64,000 nucleotides of DNA from Paguma larvata (Eukaryota > Chordata > Mammalia > Carnivora > Viverridae): assembly GCA_030068075.1 (NCBI GenBank), contig CM057836.1:66811788-66875787 (forward strand). The letters are read 5' to 3'. The notes below the pieces were generated by a model, which was not told the origin of the DNA, searched no databases, and saw nothing but the letters and a program-made list of their open reading frames with translations. The position numbers were made by a program, and so were the translations under genes. Positions 44,037 to 55,523 of this stretch are shown piece by piece (the stretch's first letter is position 1; the number at the start of each line of letters is the position of its first letter).

Positions 44037-45139
44037 TAATCCAGTCACATTAAATTTGTTATACTTTATTTTCATCTGTAACTTTTGAAACTTGGGGCCA
44101 ATTCAGTTAAGGGCTAGGAAAACTGAGTACAAAATGGCTCATATGATAAATGGTCTAAACCAAAATACTTTGCTGATATGAGAAACCACAAAGAATAGCA
44201 AAATTAACTTTTTAAATATGCCCTTTTTGTTTTGAGCCTACAGGTTCTACATGTTTCTGCATATCATATTGAAATAATGACATAATTATAATAACTCTTC
44301 TAGTACTTACAATGACAAATTTATTTCTAGTTAATTCATTTGTTTTTATGTAGGGACTTCCATTGGATTGTGCTTTAATTCAGTATTAACCAGGCTATTA
44401 TTTGAAAGTGTTTCTAACTTGGCAATAAATGTTGGTGATTTAGTTATAATTAAATAGAAATGAGTATATGAAAACCTAATGAAGTTCAGAGAAATATTCA
44501 TTATGTTTCAATACATTTATATTATCTACTCGCCCAATAAATTGTCATACCTCTATTGTAATTAACTGGGAATTAGCTCATTTAATTAAAAAAAAACTAT
44601 TTCTGGTCTCAGAATTCTTACTTTGTTATATATCCATTGAAAACCTAATTGAGAGTGCAGGAAACATATCTTGTAATGAGTCAAAACAAAATAAATGTAG
44701 TTTAGCATTGCGGTGAATTGTAATTGACAGCAACTGCTTACAGAATCATGATGGATCTGTAGCATTCAACACTTTTCTGCATTAAGTGTCTCTGATACTA
44801 AATGTGTTTACATATTTTAGAGTTCAATGCTTTATCAAATACTGTACATTCTATTTTCTCCTGTCTTTTGTTATCAGATATGAAGGCATTATCACATTAG
44901 CTCTTGTCGGTGAATCATTTTCAGTTTCTAAAGGATGAGGTCTTTTCCTTGGTTCATGTTACTGTGCTTGAATGTACTTGCTTAGCTAGGCAGGGTGTGT
45001 CTCTCTTTCTCTCCATGCCACCATCTCAGCACCAAAATGTGGGAGATGTGAGGAACGACCTGAGTGGCTACAGATTTTTCTTTTGTCATTATGGTCTCGT
45101 TCCCCTCCTCCTCTTTCTCCCTCTTCTTCTCATTCTTCC
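44037..45139. other. Nothing recognised; AT-rich, pyrimidine tract near 45105-45140
   Basis: Apparently single-copy sequence without TE signatures for 1.1 kb. A CT-rich tract lies just before the antisense L1. No exon-like frame. Confidence 0.4.
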
Positions 45140-46084
45140 TCAGCAGCTTTATTAGGATATAATGCACAAACCCTACAATTCATTCATTTAAGGTATTTAA
45201 TTCAATGTTTTCTAGTGTATTCATAGATATGTGCAACCATCACCACAGTCAGATTTACTTAGTTCATTTTCAAAACCTCAAAAAACAACAACAAACCCCA
45301 CCCCCCATACTTATAGCTATCATTTCCCCTATCTCTCCTTTCTTCAGCCCTAAGTAAGCACTCATCTGCTTTCTGTCTCTATAGATTTCTCTATTCTGGC
45401 CATTTTCTATGAATGGAATATCATGTCATATGTGATCTTTTATGAGTGGCTTCCTTCACTTCTAACGTTTTCAAGGTTTATCCATATTGTAACATATATT
45501 AGTATTTTATTCCTTTTTGTAGCCAAATATTATAGCATTATCATTATATGGATATACCATATTTATTCACTTGTTAGTTGATGGACATTTGGTTTGTTTC
45601 TATCTTTTGACTATTGTGAATAACGCTGATTATATACATTTATATGCAAGTTTTTGTGTTTCATTTCTCTTGGATATAGGAATAGGAGTATAATTGTTGG
45701 ATCATTTGATAACTCTATATTTAACATTTTGAGGAAATGTCAGACTATTTTCCAAAGTGACTGCCTCATTCTACATTCCCACCAGCAGGGTATGAGGTTC
45801 CAATTTTTCCACATCTTTAACATTTGTTAGTATATAACTTGTTGATAATAGTCACCCTAATGGGTATGAAATGGTGTTTCATTGTTTCTGATTTGCATTT
45901 TCTTGGTGACTAGTGGTATCAAGTATTTTTTATGTGCTTCCTGGCTATTTGTATATCTTCTTTGTTAATATATCTATTCAGGTCATTTGCCCATTTTTAA
46001 AATTGTTATTCTCCTTTTATTACTTAGTTGTAAGGATTTTATACATTTTAAATACAAGTCCCTTAGCAGATATATGACTTCCAA
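45140..46084 (-). mobile_element. Old L1, antisense (3' UTR and ORF2 C-terminus)
   Basis: 'TTTATTAGGATATAATGCAC', 'GTGCAACCATCACCACAGTC', 'TTTGACTATTGTGAATAACG', 'GTTGGATCATTTGATAACTC' and 'GTGACTGCCTCATTCTACAT' are the reversed L1M 3' region in order. No intact frame. Confidence 0.88.
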
Positions 46085-46571
46085 ATAACTGAAAGGCTGT
46101 AGATTATTCTTACTTATCAACAACTAGCATATAGTGGCAGGATTAGTTGTGATTAATGGTCACAGTCCTCTAGAGACACTTCAGTAAATATTCAGTTACT
46201 AAATGAATTCAGTCTTCATTTGGCATTTATTTCTTGTGTTTGCAATAAATTTTAGAATACATTTGTAAACAACAGCCAGTCCTTCTTAGTCTTGTAATTA
46301 CACACCAATATAGGGCACTTAAAAAGTCCTAACTCTAATATTTAAAGTCCTTGGCACTTTATATAATCCACTGAAGAGGTAAGAATACTTGGAGAATTAT
46401 AGTCTCCAGAAATGGATTTTCTTCTTTGCTGTTTATTGAGAGATCTACTGCTGAACTTCATTATCAAAGCAGGGACTTTAAAAACTGCAAGAAGAAGAAA
46501 TATTCCATATCTCATAGCAATCACATAGGTTTCACAGTTATTTCTCACATATAACTGAATTCATATGTGTG
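46085..46571. other. Nothing recognised
   Basis: No clear repeat or gene up to the target duplication of the next SINE. Confidence 0.35.
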
Positions 46572-46583
46572 TATATTACTTCT

Positions 46584-46645
46584 TTTTTAAAAAATATTTT
46601 TAACATTTATTTATTTTTGAGAGACATAGAGACAGAGTATGAGCA
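46584..46645 (-). mobile_element. CanSINE, antisense, left piece (tail and linker)
   Basis: The SINE tail in reverse ('AACATTTATTTATTTTTGAG') and the first part of its linker. It is cut at 46645 by an L1, and this same sequence recurs after the L1. The SINE's own 12-bp target duplication TATATTACTTCT lies at 46572-46583 and 49530-49541. Confidence 0.9.
46589..46645. repeat. Long L1 target-site duplication, left copy
   Basis: Bases 46589-46645 recur at 49312-49368 with two mismatches near the A/T-run end (49 bp exact from 46597). TTTTTT/AAAAAA at 46588/46589 is the kind of site L1 endonuclease nicks. The duplication consists of SINE sequence. Confidence 0.85.
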
Positions 46646-49129
46646 AAAACGTCCCAGCAAATAAAAGCCCTGGACCAGATGGCTTTCCTGCAGAATTTTA
46701 CCAGACATTTAAAACAGAGTTAATTCCTATCCTCCTCAAACTGTTCCAAAAAATTGAAACGGAAGGAAAACTCCCGGACTCATTCTATGAAGCCAGCATC
46801 ACTTTGATTCCCAAACCAAATAGAGACCCAGCAAAGAAAGAAATTACAGGCCAATATCCCTGATGAATATGGATGCAAAAATTTTCAACAAGATACTAGC
46901 AAATCGAATCCAACAGCATAAAAAGAGAATTATCCACCATGATCAAGTAGGATTCATCCCTGGGTTGCAGGGCTGGTTCAATATTCGCAAATCAATCAAC
47001 GTGATACATCACATCAACAAAAGAAAAGATAAGAACCATATGATCCTGTCAATAGATGCAGAAAAAGCATTTGACAAAATACAGCATCCTTTCTTAATAA
47101 AAACTCTCGAGAAAGTCGGGATAGAAGGAACATACTTAAACATCATAAAAGCCATATATGAAAAGCCCACAGCTAATATCATCCTCAATGGGGAAAAATT
47201 GAAAGCCTTCCCCCTGAGATCAGGAACACGACAGGGGTGTCCACTCTCGCCACTGCTATTTAACATAGTGTTGGAAGTCTTAGCATCAGCAATCAGACAA
47301 CAAAACAAAATAAAAGGCATGAAGATTGGCAAGGAAGAAATCAAACTTTCACTTTTTGCAGATGACATGATACTTTACATGGAAAACCCGACGGAATCCA
47401 CCAAAAGCCTACTAGAACTGATCCATGATTTCAGCAAAGTTGCAGGGTACAAAATCAATGTACAGAAATCGGTGGCATTTCTATACACCAACAATGAAGC
47501 AGCAGAAAGAGAAATAAAGAAGCTAATCCCTTTCACAATTGCACCAAAAACAATAAAATACTTAGGAATAAACCTAACCAAAGAGGTGAAAGACCTCTAC
47601 ACTGAAAACTATAAAAAACTTATGAAGGAAATTGAGGAAGACACAAGGAAATGGAAAAACATCCCATGCTCATGGATTGGAAGAATAAATATTGTTAAAA
47701 TGGCAATACTACCCAAAGCAATCTACACATTCAATGCAATCCCAATCAAAATTGCACCAGCATTCTTCTCAAAACTAGAGCAAACAATCCTAAAATTTGT
47801 ATGGAACCACAAAAGACCTCGAATAGCCAAAGTAATAATGAAGAATAAAACCAAGGCGGGAGGCATCACAATCCCAGACTTTAATCTCTACTACAAAGCG
47901 GTAGTCATCAAGACTGTATGGTACTGGCACAAAAACAGACACATAGACCAATGGAATAGAATAGAAAACTCAGAAATGGACCCGCAAGTATATGGCCAAC
48001 TAATCTTTGACAAAGCGGGAAAATGTATCCAATGGAAAAAAGACAGCCTCTTTAACAAATGGTGCTGGGAGAACTGGACAGCAACATGCAAAAGAATGAA
48101 ACTAGATCACTTTCTTACACCACTCACAAAAATAAATTCTAAATGGATAAAAGATCTGAATGTGAGACAGGAAACCGTCAAAATCCTAGAGGAGAAAGCA
48201 GGAAAAAGCCTCTTTGACCTAAGACGCACCAATTTCTTACTCGACACATCTCCAAAGGCAAGGGAATTAAAAGCAAAGATGAATTACTGGGACCTCATCA
48301 AGATAAAAAGTTTCTGCACAGCAAAAGAAACAACCAACAAAACGAATAGGCAACCAACGGAATGGGAAAAGATCATCGCAAATGACATATCGAATAAAGG
48401 ACTAGTATCTAAAATCTATAAAGAACTTACCAAACTCCACACCCGAAAAGCAAATAATCCAGTGAAGAAATGGGCAGAAGATATGAATAGACACTTCTCC
48501 AAAGAGGACATTCAGATAGCCAACAGACACATGAAACGATGCTCAATGTCACTCATCATCAGGGAAATACAAATCAAAACCACACTGAGATACCACCTCA
48601 CACCAGTCAGAGTGGCTAAAATGAACAAATCAGGAAACTATAGATGCTGGCGAGGATGTGAAGAAGTAGGCACCCTCCTACACTGTTGGTGGGAATGCAA
48701 ACTGGTGCAGCCACTCTGGAAAACAATGTGGAGTTTCCTCAAAAAAATGAAAATAGAGCTACCCTTTGACCCAGCAATAGCACTGCTAAGAATCTACCCA
48801 AGAGACACAGGATTGCTGATGCATAGGAGCACGTGTACCCCAATGTCCATAGCAGCACTTTCGACAATAGCCAAATCATGGAAAGAGACCAAGTGCCCAT
48901 CAACTGATGAATGGTAAAGAAGTTGTGGCACATGTATACAATGGACTACTACGTGGCAATGAGAAAAAATGAAATCTGGCCATGTGTAGCAACATGGATG
49001 GAACTGGAGGGTATTATGTTAAGTGAAATAAGTCAGTCAGAAAAAGACAGATACCATATGTTTCCACGAATAGGTGGACTTTGTGAGACTAAGCAAAAAC
49101 CAGGGGGAGGGGAAGAGGGGAAAGAATAA
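46646..49129 (+). pseudogene. L1 ORF2 (reverse transcriptase and C-terminal part), frameshifted
   Basis: The ORF2 protein of L1 normally nicks DNA and copies L1 RNA at the nick. Here the coding sequence begins at the reverse transcriptase fingers ([15 protein letters not shown]), runs to 46860, shifts by one base near 46850 (RDPAKKEI before a stop), then is open for 684 codons at 46863-48917. That part holds the catalytic block SIDAEKAFD (near 47047-47075), the FADD active site (47355-47366, residues 165-168) and, near 48640-48710, the C-terminal C-X3-C-X7-H-X4-C cluster. A second single-base loss after STDEW (near 48914) ends the frame; the end continues to 49129 (KKLWHMYTMDYY...). The endonuclease domain is missing. 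Two small deletions only, so the copy is fairly young. Confidence 0.95.
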
Positions 49130-49319
49130 AAAAGACACAGAGAGGGAGGGAGATAAAACATAAGAGACTCTCAAAGACTAAGAACAAACTGAGGGTGAGG
49201 GGGGTGAGGGAGGGGGGAGAGTTGGTGATGGGCATTAAAAAGGGCACATGTTGGGATGAACACTGGGTGTTATATGTAAACCAATTTGAAAATAAACTAT
49301 TATAAAATTAAAAAAATTT
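46646..49319 (+). mobile_element. 5'-truncated L1 inserted in a CanSINE
   Basis: About 2.67 kb of a carnivore-type L1: the ORF2 reverse transcriptase and C-terminal regions, a G-rich 3' UTR ('GGGGGTGAGGGAGGGGGGAG' near 49198) and a short A-tail. ORF1, the ORF2 endonuclease domain and the 5' UTR are absent; loss of the 5' end is usual for L1 copies. It is the largest coding relic in the window. The copy cannot move because it lacks a promoter and endonuclease and its frame is broken. Confidence 0.95.
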
Positions 49320-49368
49320 TTTTTAACATTTATTTATTTTTGAGAGACATAGAGACAGAGTATGAGCA
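49312..49368. repeat. Long L1 target-site duplication, right copy
   Basis: Second copy of 46589-46645, directly after the L1 A-tail. Confidence 0.85.
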
Positions 49369-49527
49369 GGGGAAGGGTACAGAGAGAGGGAGATACAGAA
49401 TCTGAAGCAGGATCCAGGCTCTGAGCTCTCAGCACAGAACCCGACGTGGGGCTTGAACTCACAGACCATGAGATCATGACCTGAGTCGAAGTTGGCCGCT
49501 TAACCAACCGAGCCACCCAGGCGCCCC
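49320..49527 (-). mobile_element. CanSINE, antisense, right piece (complete apart from the insertion)
   Basis: After the duplicated tail and linker, the SINE runs through body ('ATGAGATCATGACCTGAGTC') to head 'GAGCCACCCAGGCGCCCC' at 49527. The 12-bp SINE target duplication follows at 49530. Confidence 0.95.
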
Positions 49528-49541
49528 TATATATTACTTCT

Positions 49542-50989
49542 ATATTTTCATTCACAAGTACATATTCTACTTAAAATCTCTTCTTTGTAAAAAAAAAAAA
49601 AGTTTCAGCAATTGGATCTGGAGATAGTTTCTGAAGAAGGCTGAGGAGTTTACATCAGTCCATTCATATGTCTTTATTTTGTTTCCTATCTTTCTACAGG
49701 ATTCAGTAGATAGAAATGGAACCCTCGTATCTATGAAATGGCAGTAGAGCCTGGGTGACACTATTTTTTCTCCTCTCTGGCATCAACAGATGCTATGTCT
49801 CTTGTTTTCATACAGTCAGTTCATTCAACCTAATCATTGATCTTTTGTTAATGGTTATTCTGAAGGCATCCCTCAACCATTATAGTTTAGAAAGTTTTGG
49901 TATATTTTTGCCATTCTTTATGAGGCTTTACTTTGCCATCATTACAGAGCTTGCGTGAAGCTTTCATGGATATGTTTCAATGGCCCACTATGTCTTTTAG
50001 ATGTGGTCAAACTAGGCCTCATGCTAATCAGCAAATAACTCTCCTTAGTCCACGTGGAATTCTCACTTGCTGGTCCCTATGTTACCACCCTTTACTTTAC
50101 TGGTTAGTCCCAGTGTTTCATCCATCTATAACCATGGTTGGATATGCTTATGGAAACAACTTTCTTCACTTGTACACTTTCTCTAGTGACAAGAAATCTT
50201 TGACTCTTGACCTTGTTTTCTGGTTTTGCTCTTCTTAAAAACACAAACATCCTCTTACAAAATGAAATCCCACGAATGGGAACTTAGAATACCAATTTTA
50301 ATATTAGGTGTATATATTATTATATATAAGGAAATAATACTAAGAGAAAGACAAGAAAGGCCAGCATCTTTATCTCTTAGGATGTTGTAGTATCATTGTG
50401 GAAAACACGCACTGACATTCAAAATATTTTCTGAAATTTTTGTGACCTTGTTTGCTTTGCAACTTGTCACTGCAGCTACTATACCTTCTGAGCAGAAAGA
50501 TCTTCCGAAGGTCCTCTGCTGACTAAATAGCTTCTTTCTGCAAAGTTATTGATTTTACAGTGCTGCATTTTAGTTTCCTTCAGGCCATTTCCTCCAGGCT
50601 ACCCTTTACTTCCTAAGGCAATAACCATTTTTAATCTTGCCAACCAAGCAAGAGATGGCTTGCTGACAAGAACCCAGCTGTCAAGCCCCTAGCACTCTCT
50701 CAGTTCTTCAATTGCACTCAAAGAAAAATGTGACAGATCAGCAGCAAACTTCTTGTTTGTTTTTGGATTGACCTGCTACTCGTATTTCAGGGCAAGAGAA
50801 ATATGTTCATATTTGAAAAGATGGAGTATGTAAACTTTGCCTTAGATAATTTAAGTTGCTTCCCCAGGAGTCAAGTATTCCAAACCACTCATTTCTCTCC
50901 CTCAAACATTTTTCTTTTTCAGTTCTCACCACCTGTGTGTCTTTATGATCTTTCTAACAGTAAAGGTTGGAATGGTCTGGCTACAGCTT
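49542..50989. other. Nothing recognised over 1.4 kb
   Basis: No clear repeat. A 101-codon frame at 49933-50238 has no recognisable domain. Confidence 0.4.
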
Positions 50990-51325
50990 GACTGTTGGTG
51001 TCACCTCAAAATTCATATGTTGAAAACCTAATGCCCAGGATGATGGTATTAGGAGGTGGAACCTTTGGAAAGTGATTAGGTCATGATAACAGAGTCCTCA
51101 TGATTGGAATTAGTGCCCTTATAAAGGAGATCCCAGAGAGATCATCACCCCTTCTACCATTTGAGGACATAGTGAGGAGTGGGAAGTTTGTAAGCCAGAA
51201 GAGGGCCTTCACTAGAACCTAACCACGCCACCACCATGATCTTTGACTTTCAGCTTCCAGAATTGTGTTAAAAGCACCCAGTCTGAGATATTTATTTTTA
51301 TAGCAGCCCAAACATACTGAGATAG
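50990..51325 (+). mobile_element. MaLR LTR (MLT1-like), sense
   Basis: 'CCTCAAAATTCATATGTTGA', 'GTATTAGGAGGTGGAACCTT', 'AAAGTGATTAGGTCATGATA', 'TAGTGCCCTTATAAAGGAGA', 'TTTCAGCTTCCAGAATTGTG' and 'CACCCAGTCTGAGATATT' follow the mammalian MaLR LTR in order. CTTATAAAGG serves as the TATA region. The poly(A) signal is lost. It is an old solo LTR; the target duplication is not visible. Confidence 0.85.
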
Positions 51326-51689
51326 GTACTCAGATATCCTTTTCAGATAAGTAAGTGGAGGTCACAAATTGAGAATTTTGTTTTGAAGTGAAACAATCCA
51401 TGGAAATAACCATGTTTATAGTTTTGAAAACAGGAATTTAAACATGAGAACAAAGTGTTACTCCATTATATTAAAATATTTTGGTATTAAAATAATTCCT
51501 CACATAACATTAGGCAATATTTGCTGGAAGGATTAACTGAGAGACTATAGGTGTCTCATAAATAATAAGAATATAAAAAATATATTCTATTAGCATTTAA
51601 TAAAGACAGCAAAGCAATTCATTTATACTTGCTTGAAATTTCACTGTGGAAATGTAACTCTATGCAGCATATGATGCAATCAGCTTTTT
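51326..51689. other. Nothing recognised
   Basis: AT-rich; no clear feature. Confidence 0.35.
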
Positions 51690-51890
51690 AAGAAAACAAT
51701 ATTTTGAAATACTTATAGATTCATAGGAAGTTGCAAAGAAACATATAGTGTAGTCCCTTCATCCTTTTCCATGCCTCTCCCAGTATTAGCATCTAAAATG
51801 GCTAATATAACAACCAAGTAATTGGCATTAGTAATATCCACAGAGCTTATTCATACTTTACTAGTTATAAATACACTGATGCCTTTTTGG
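51690..51890 (-). mobile_element. Old L1-related fragment, antisense
   Basis: 'TAGATTCATAGGAAGTTGCA' and 'CTTCATCCTTTTCCATGCCT' match a reversed L1 3' region of old mammalian type; the rest is diverged. Confidence 0.5.
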
Positions 51891-52345
51891 TAGACAATCT
51901 CTATCAGTTAAGTTAGTTCTTTACTGATAGCTTGCTGAAAATTTGTAACATAAATAGGTATTAGATTTTGTCAAATGTTTTTTTCTGCATTATATGATAT
52001 CATCATATAAGTTTTCTTCTGTAGTCTGCTGTTATGGCAAACCATACTGATTGATTTTCAAAAAAATTAACTGTCCTTGTATACCTGAGATCAACTCCCA
52101 GGGGTCTTGGTGCTTAATTCTTTATACATTGGTGGATTCAATTTGCTAATATTTTGTTCAGAATTTTGGCATCTAAATTCATGGGAGATACTGGTCTGTA
52201 GTTCTCTTCTTTTGTACTGTATTTGTGTGGTTTTGGTATTAGGTAATATTGGCCTCAACATGAATGGGAAGTGTTCCCTCTTCTTCTATTTACTGAGATA
52301 GTATACATTTGTGTTAATTCTTTAAATTCTCCAGTGAAAACATGT
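51891..52345 (-). mobile_element. Old L1 ORF2 reverse transcriptase region, antisense
   Basis: 'TTAGATTTTGTCAAATGTTT', 'TATGATATCATCATATAAGT', 'TGGTGCTTAATTCTTTATAC', 'TTCAATTTGCTAATATTTTG' and 'GAGATACTGGTCTGTAGTTC' are the reverse of the ORF2 fingers/palm segment in order. Too mutated to encode protein. Confidence 0.8.
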
Positions 52346-52439
52346 AAGCCTACAGGGGTTTAGTTTTTGTTGTTATTATTTTTGTTTTTGTTTTGGTGAG
52401 GGAGGAGCTTTATAAGTTAAATTTGTTTAATGAGAACAG

Positions 52440-53370
52440 CAAAATTCAAGTTAAGTAGATTATTGCTTTTTCCTAAATTTAAAATCAAATTTACTGATTT
52501 TATCCTATGTAGTCTCTACTGTGCTTTGAGACAATCCAGTGGGGTCTTTACTTGTTTATTATATTCTTCAGTTCTAAAATTTCCATTTGTTTCTTCCTTT
52601 AACTTATATTTATTTTCTAAGATTCTCTCTTTATTTTTTAAATTTGTTTCAAGAGGATTTGTAACTGATTCTGAAAGCATCTTTAGTGATTGTTATGAAA
52701 TTCTTCTTATACAGTTTCAACATGTGAATAATCTCAGTGTTGATGTCAATTGATGGGGTTTATCTTTCAAGTTGTGTTTTTGTTTGTTCATTGTACTATA
52801 AGAGATTTTTTGGTCAACTTTGACATTTTTCACATTATCACAGGAGATAGCTGATGCCAATTAATGTGTCTGTTTTAGCAGGTAGTCACACTATTAGGCA
52901 CAGTATGTAGATCTTTGACTACTTTTGTAAGCTGTAATTCCAATGAGTTTAGTTTTCGAGGCTTGGCAATGGTTATTCTGGTATGTTTTGTTCTGTGCTG
53001 ACTCTGGTTGCCAGAGGGATGAGCTGCCAGAGCAGGGATGAGCTGGAGATAGCACTCCACATAAACTCTGCTGACGCTGCCATTGTGGTGTGGCCAGCCT
53101 GGTATCTTTGGTGTGTGACAGTCAACCTGCTGATATGGATACTGCAGCAGACCAGGCCTGTCATCGTAGGCATGTATCCTGCTGGGCAGGGATGCTGCTG
53201 CTGCTGCTCCTGCTGCTGCTGCTGAGGCAGACTGAGCTGCCACTGTGGCAGGTGTAGACAGGGGAGTTCACTTTGCCATTGTACACAGGCAGGCAGAAGG
53301 TGTGGTGTGGGGAGTGGGTTTGCCTGCTCGGCTCTGCTGTTGTTATCACTGTGGATAGATCAGCCTCTAC
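52440..53370 (-). mobile_element. Probable 5' part of an ancient L1, antisense, with GC-rich segment
   Basis: 'AAAATTTCCATTTGTTTCTT', 'AATCTCAGTGTTGATGTCAA' and the GC-rich 52960-53340 part with 'CTCTGCTGACGCTGCC' resemble the 5' region of old L1 in reverse. The GC-richness therefore probably comes from the repeat, not from an exon or CpG island. The 122-codon minus-strand frame with an alanine run is the CTG repeat translated. Confidence 0.5.
53192..53225. repeat. CTG/CAG trinucleotide repeat
   Basis: Eleven GCT/CTG-type units with one interruption (CTC). Confidence 0.95.
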
Positions 53371-53397
53371 TTCTGGTGGATGAACGAATCGTGGGGA

Positions 53398-53475
53398 TTA
53401 TTAACATAACAGATTAATACTATACTTATTATTATATGTTATTAACATAACAGATTAATACTATACTTATTAATA
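53398..53475. repeat. 41-bp tandem duplication
   Basis: ATTAACATAACAGATTAATA followed by CTATACTTATTA appears at 53400 and again at 53441 with no visible difference over about 33 bases; the spacer is ATTATATGTT or similar. Confidence 0.9.
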
Positions 53476-55184
53476 AGGAAGTTTCACTTTTCTTAAATAT
53501 GCTCTGCAAATGTCTCCTGCTACTTCATTTTCCTAAATGTACTGTGATTAACTTTATCTAAAGCTCCAATATCTGCCTCTGTCTACCTATTTTATTTAGT
53601 AATGGAGAGGACTGTTTGGTATGGGAAGTAACTTTCTGGTTATGGTCCAAAATTTATTCTTCTCTCTTATGAGCAGAAATCTATATGCCATTGTCTTTTA
53701 TCTTTTATCATTATGAACTATCTATGGAAGACATTTTACAGTGGAACCATTGTATACACAATGGGAAATAGGCTTGATAAGCACATATATGTCTAACCAT
53801 GTAGCTAGGCAGACATGACTTTAGTCAGTGTTCATTTTGCATTATTTTGCTTCCTTCTACCTTTTCTAAACTTGAAAGTTCAAGATTTACTTTAAGCATT
53901 TGTGTTCCTAAGTTCATCAAGAACCAATTAAAGTTATGAGAGCTAATTTCATTTATTTTATTTTACTCCTGTACTGTCAATTAGTACTTTTATCCAATTT
54001 ATTATTAAATGTACCCCAGATTGTTCTATATTTAACCATTTATTTGACTCACCAAGCCTACAGTATTTTTTATTAGTAATTCAGGAGAAATGCTAGTCCA
54101 GTCCACTGTATAAAGTGACACAGATAATTAAACCATAAATCAACTCAATTATTTTCCTAAAAATAGGAGAAATTTTATAATCATTTTTTGCTTGTTCCAT
54201 AATGCTATTTTTCAAATTGCTTGATTAATCCAGGAGTTAAGGTAGGAGACCTTGAAGAGTCAATACTATTATGAAGTTTTATTTTCATTTTTTAAAATCT
54301 ATAAGAAGATACATTTTGGAGGAAAGTTGGTATTGAATAAATTAAAAAGTGATTGATGTTTCAGTTTACACATATCCAATCTGGAAAATGCTGAGTCTCT
54401 GTGTTTAAAAAATAATTAAAAAGAGAAGATCTAAATGAACTGAAGAACAAAGCAGAGTCTTTGTTATCCATGTTGGTACTGTTTCCCTGTCTTGAGCAAT
54501 AACTGTTTGATATATTATGACCTCTCCCACCTTTGCACCTCCTTTTGCACCTGTACTTGCCTCTGAAATGACCTTCTGAGACTCAGCTAAAACACCTTGC
54601 ACAGAAAAAGACTTCTCTGTGAAGCCCAGTGGCATGTGAACTCTCTTTCACTGAATCATTTATTATCTGCTTCTCTTTAATTTGACCCTTCATCGAAGGC
54701 CTCTGTCATTGTAGTAGTTTGTTGCTTATCTTTGTAAAATGGAAATGTAATACTTAAATTTTATTGTTATCATTAACTTTAAGAAGTGTTTTATACACAC
54801 AAAGATACAAATGTATATGTAGCTCTAGTGTAATTAGCATACACTAATTTCCCTCCTCTAATCACAAACTTCTTAGTAGTTATTTAGCATTGAGGTTGAC
54901 CAGGTAAAATTTGGAAATTAATACACATTTCATAGACTTATACCAAAGATTATAAGGGATTGTACGTGAAACATAATATAGGCACAAACTACGTATTCAC
55001 TAAAGTATGTGTTAGAATAATGAAAGATATTGAGGCTTGATGGTGTGGCCTGGCTTTATAGGCTGGTTGTAGGGTTTGGACTGTTCCTAATAAGCAGAAT
55101 TGTGGGCAAGCACTATTTGACCTTTGGAAGGTTATAACATTCCTCCTCTTTGCTGGCATGGTTGTAGTAAAATTGCAGTGTGTC
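53476..55184. other. Unassigned 1.7 kb; a less AT-rich patch near 54430-54640
   Basis: No repeat recognised. At 54405-54635 the minus strand has a 76-codon frame containing EASTGAKGGAKVGE; it looks more protein-like than most chance frames but I cannot match it to a family and there is no sign of neighbouring exons. It could be a scrap of a processed pseudogene. Confidence 0.35.
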
Positions 55185-55312
55185 CTAATGGTTAAGAGCA
55201 TGGGTGTTAAAGAGGAAAGACTTCCCTTTGACTGCCAAAATTGTGCACTATTATTGTAAGACCTTAGCAGTTTTTCAATCTCTCTAGGCCTTAGTGTCTT
55301 TATGTGAAGATA
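55185..55312 (+). mobile_element. MIR relic, sense
   Basis: 'CCTAATGGTTAAGAGCATGG', 'GTAAGACCTTAGCAGTTTTT' and 'CTCTAGGCCTTAGTGTCTTT' follow MIR from its tRNA-like part. Confidence 0.72.
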
Positions 55313-55315
55313 CTC

Positions 55316-55523
55316 ACCGTCACTCCTCATCAGGAAAACACAAATCAAAACCACAAGATAATCACTGTATATCAGAATGGCTAAAATAAAAATGACAAGA
55401 AATAACAAGCTTTGGTGAAGATGTGGAGAAACAGAAACACTTGTGCACTGTTGGTGGGAATATAAACTGATGCAGCCACTGTAGAAAACAGTATAGAGAT
55501 TCTCAAAAATTAAAAATAGACCT
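55316..55523 (+). mobile_element. L1 ORF2 C-terminal region, sense (part 1)
   Basis: 'CACTCCTCATCAGGAAAACA', 'GCACTGTTGGTGGGAATATA' and 'CAGCCACTGTAGAAAACAGT' are L1 ORF2 end sequence. A SINE interrupts it at 55524. Confidence 0.92.

Noticed and set aside
47009..47368. 119-codon minus-strand frame
   Set aside because: Shadow of L1 ORF2 on the opposite strand.
46572..49541. L1 sitting between two separate SINEs
   Set aside because: The enclosing 12-bp SINE duplication and continuity of the SINE across the insertion show one SINE split by the L1.
52875..53243. 122-codon minus-strand frame with polyalanine
   Set aside because: The alanine run is the translated CTG repeat and the rest overlaps an apparent ancient L1 segment; no splice context or domain.
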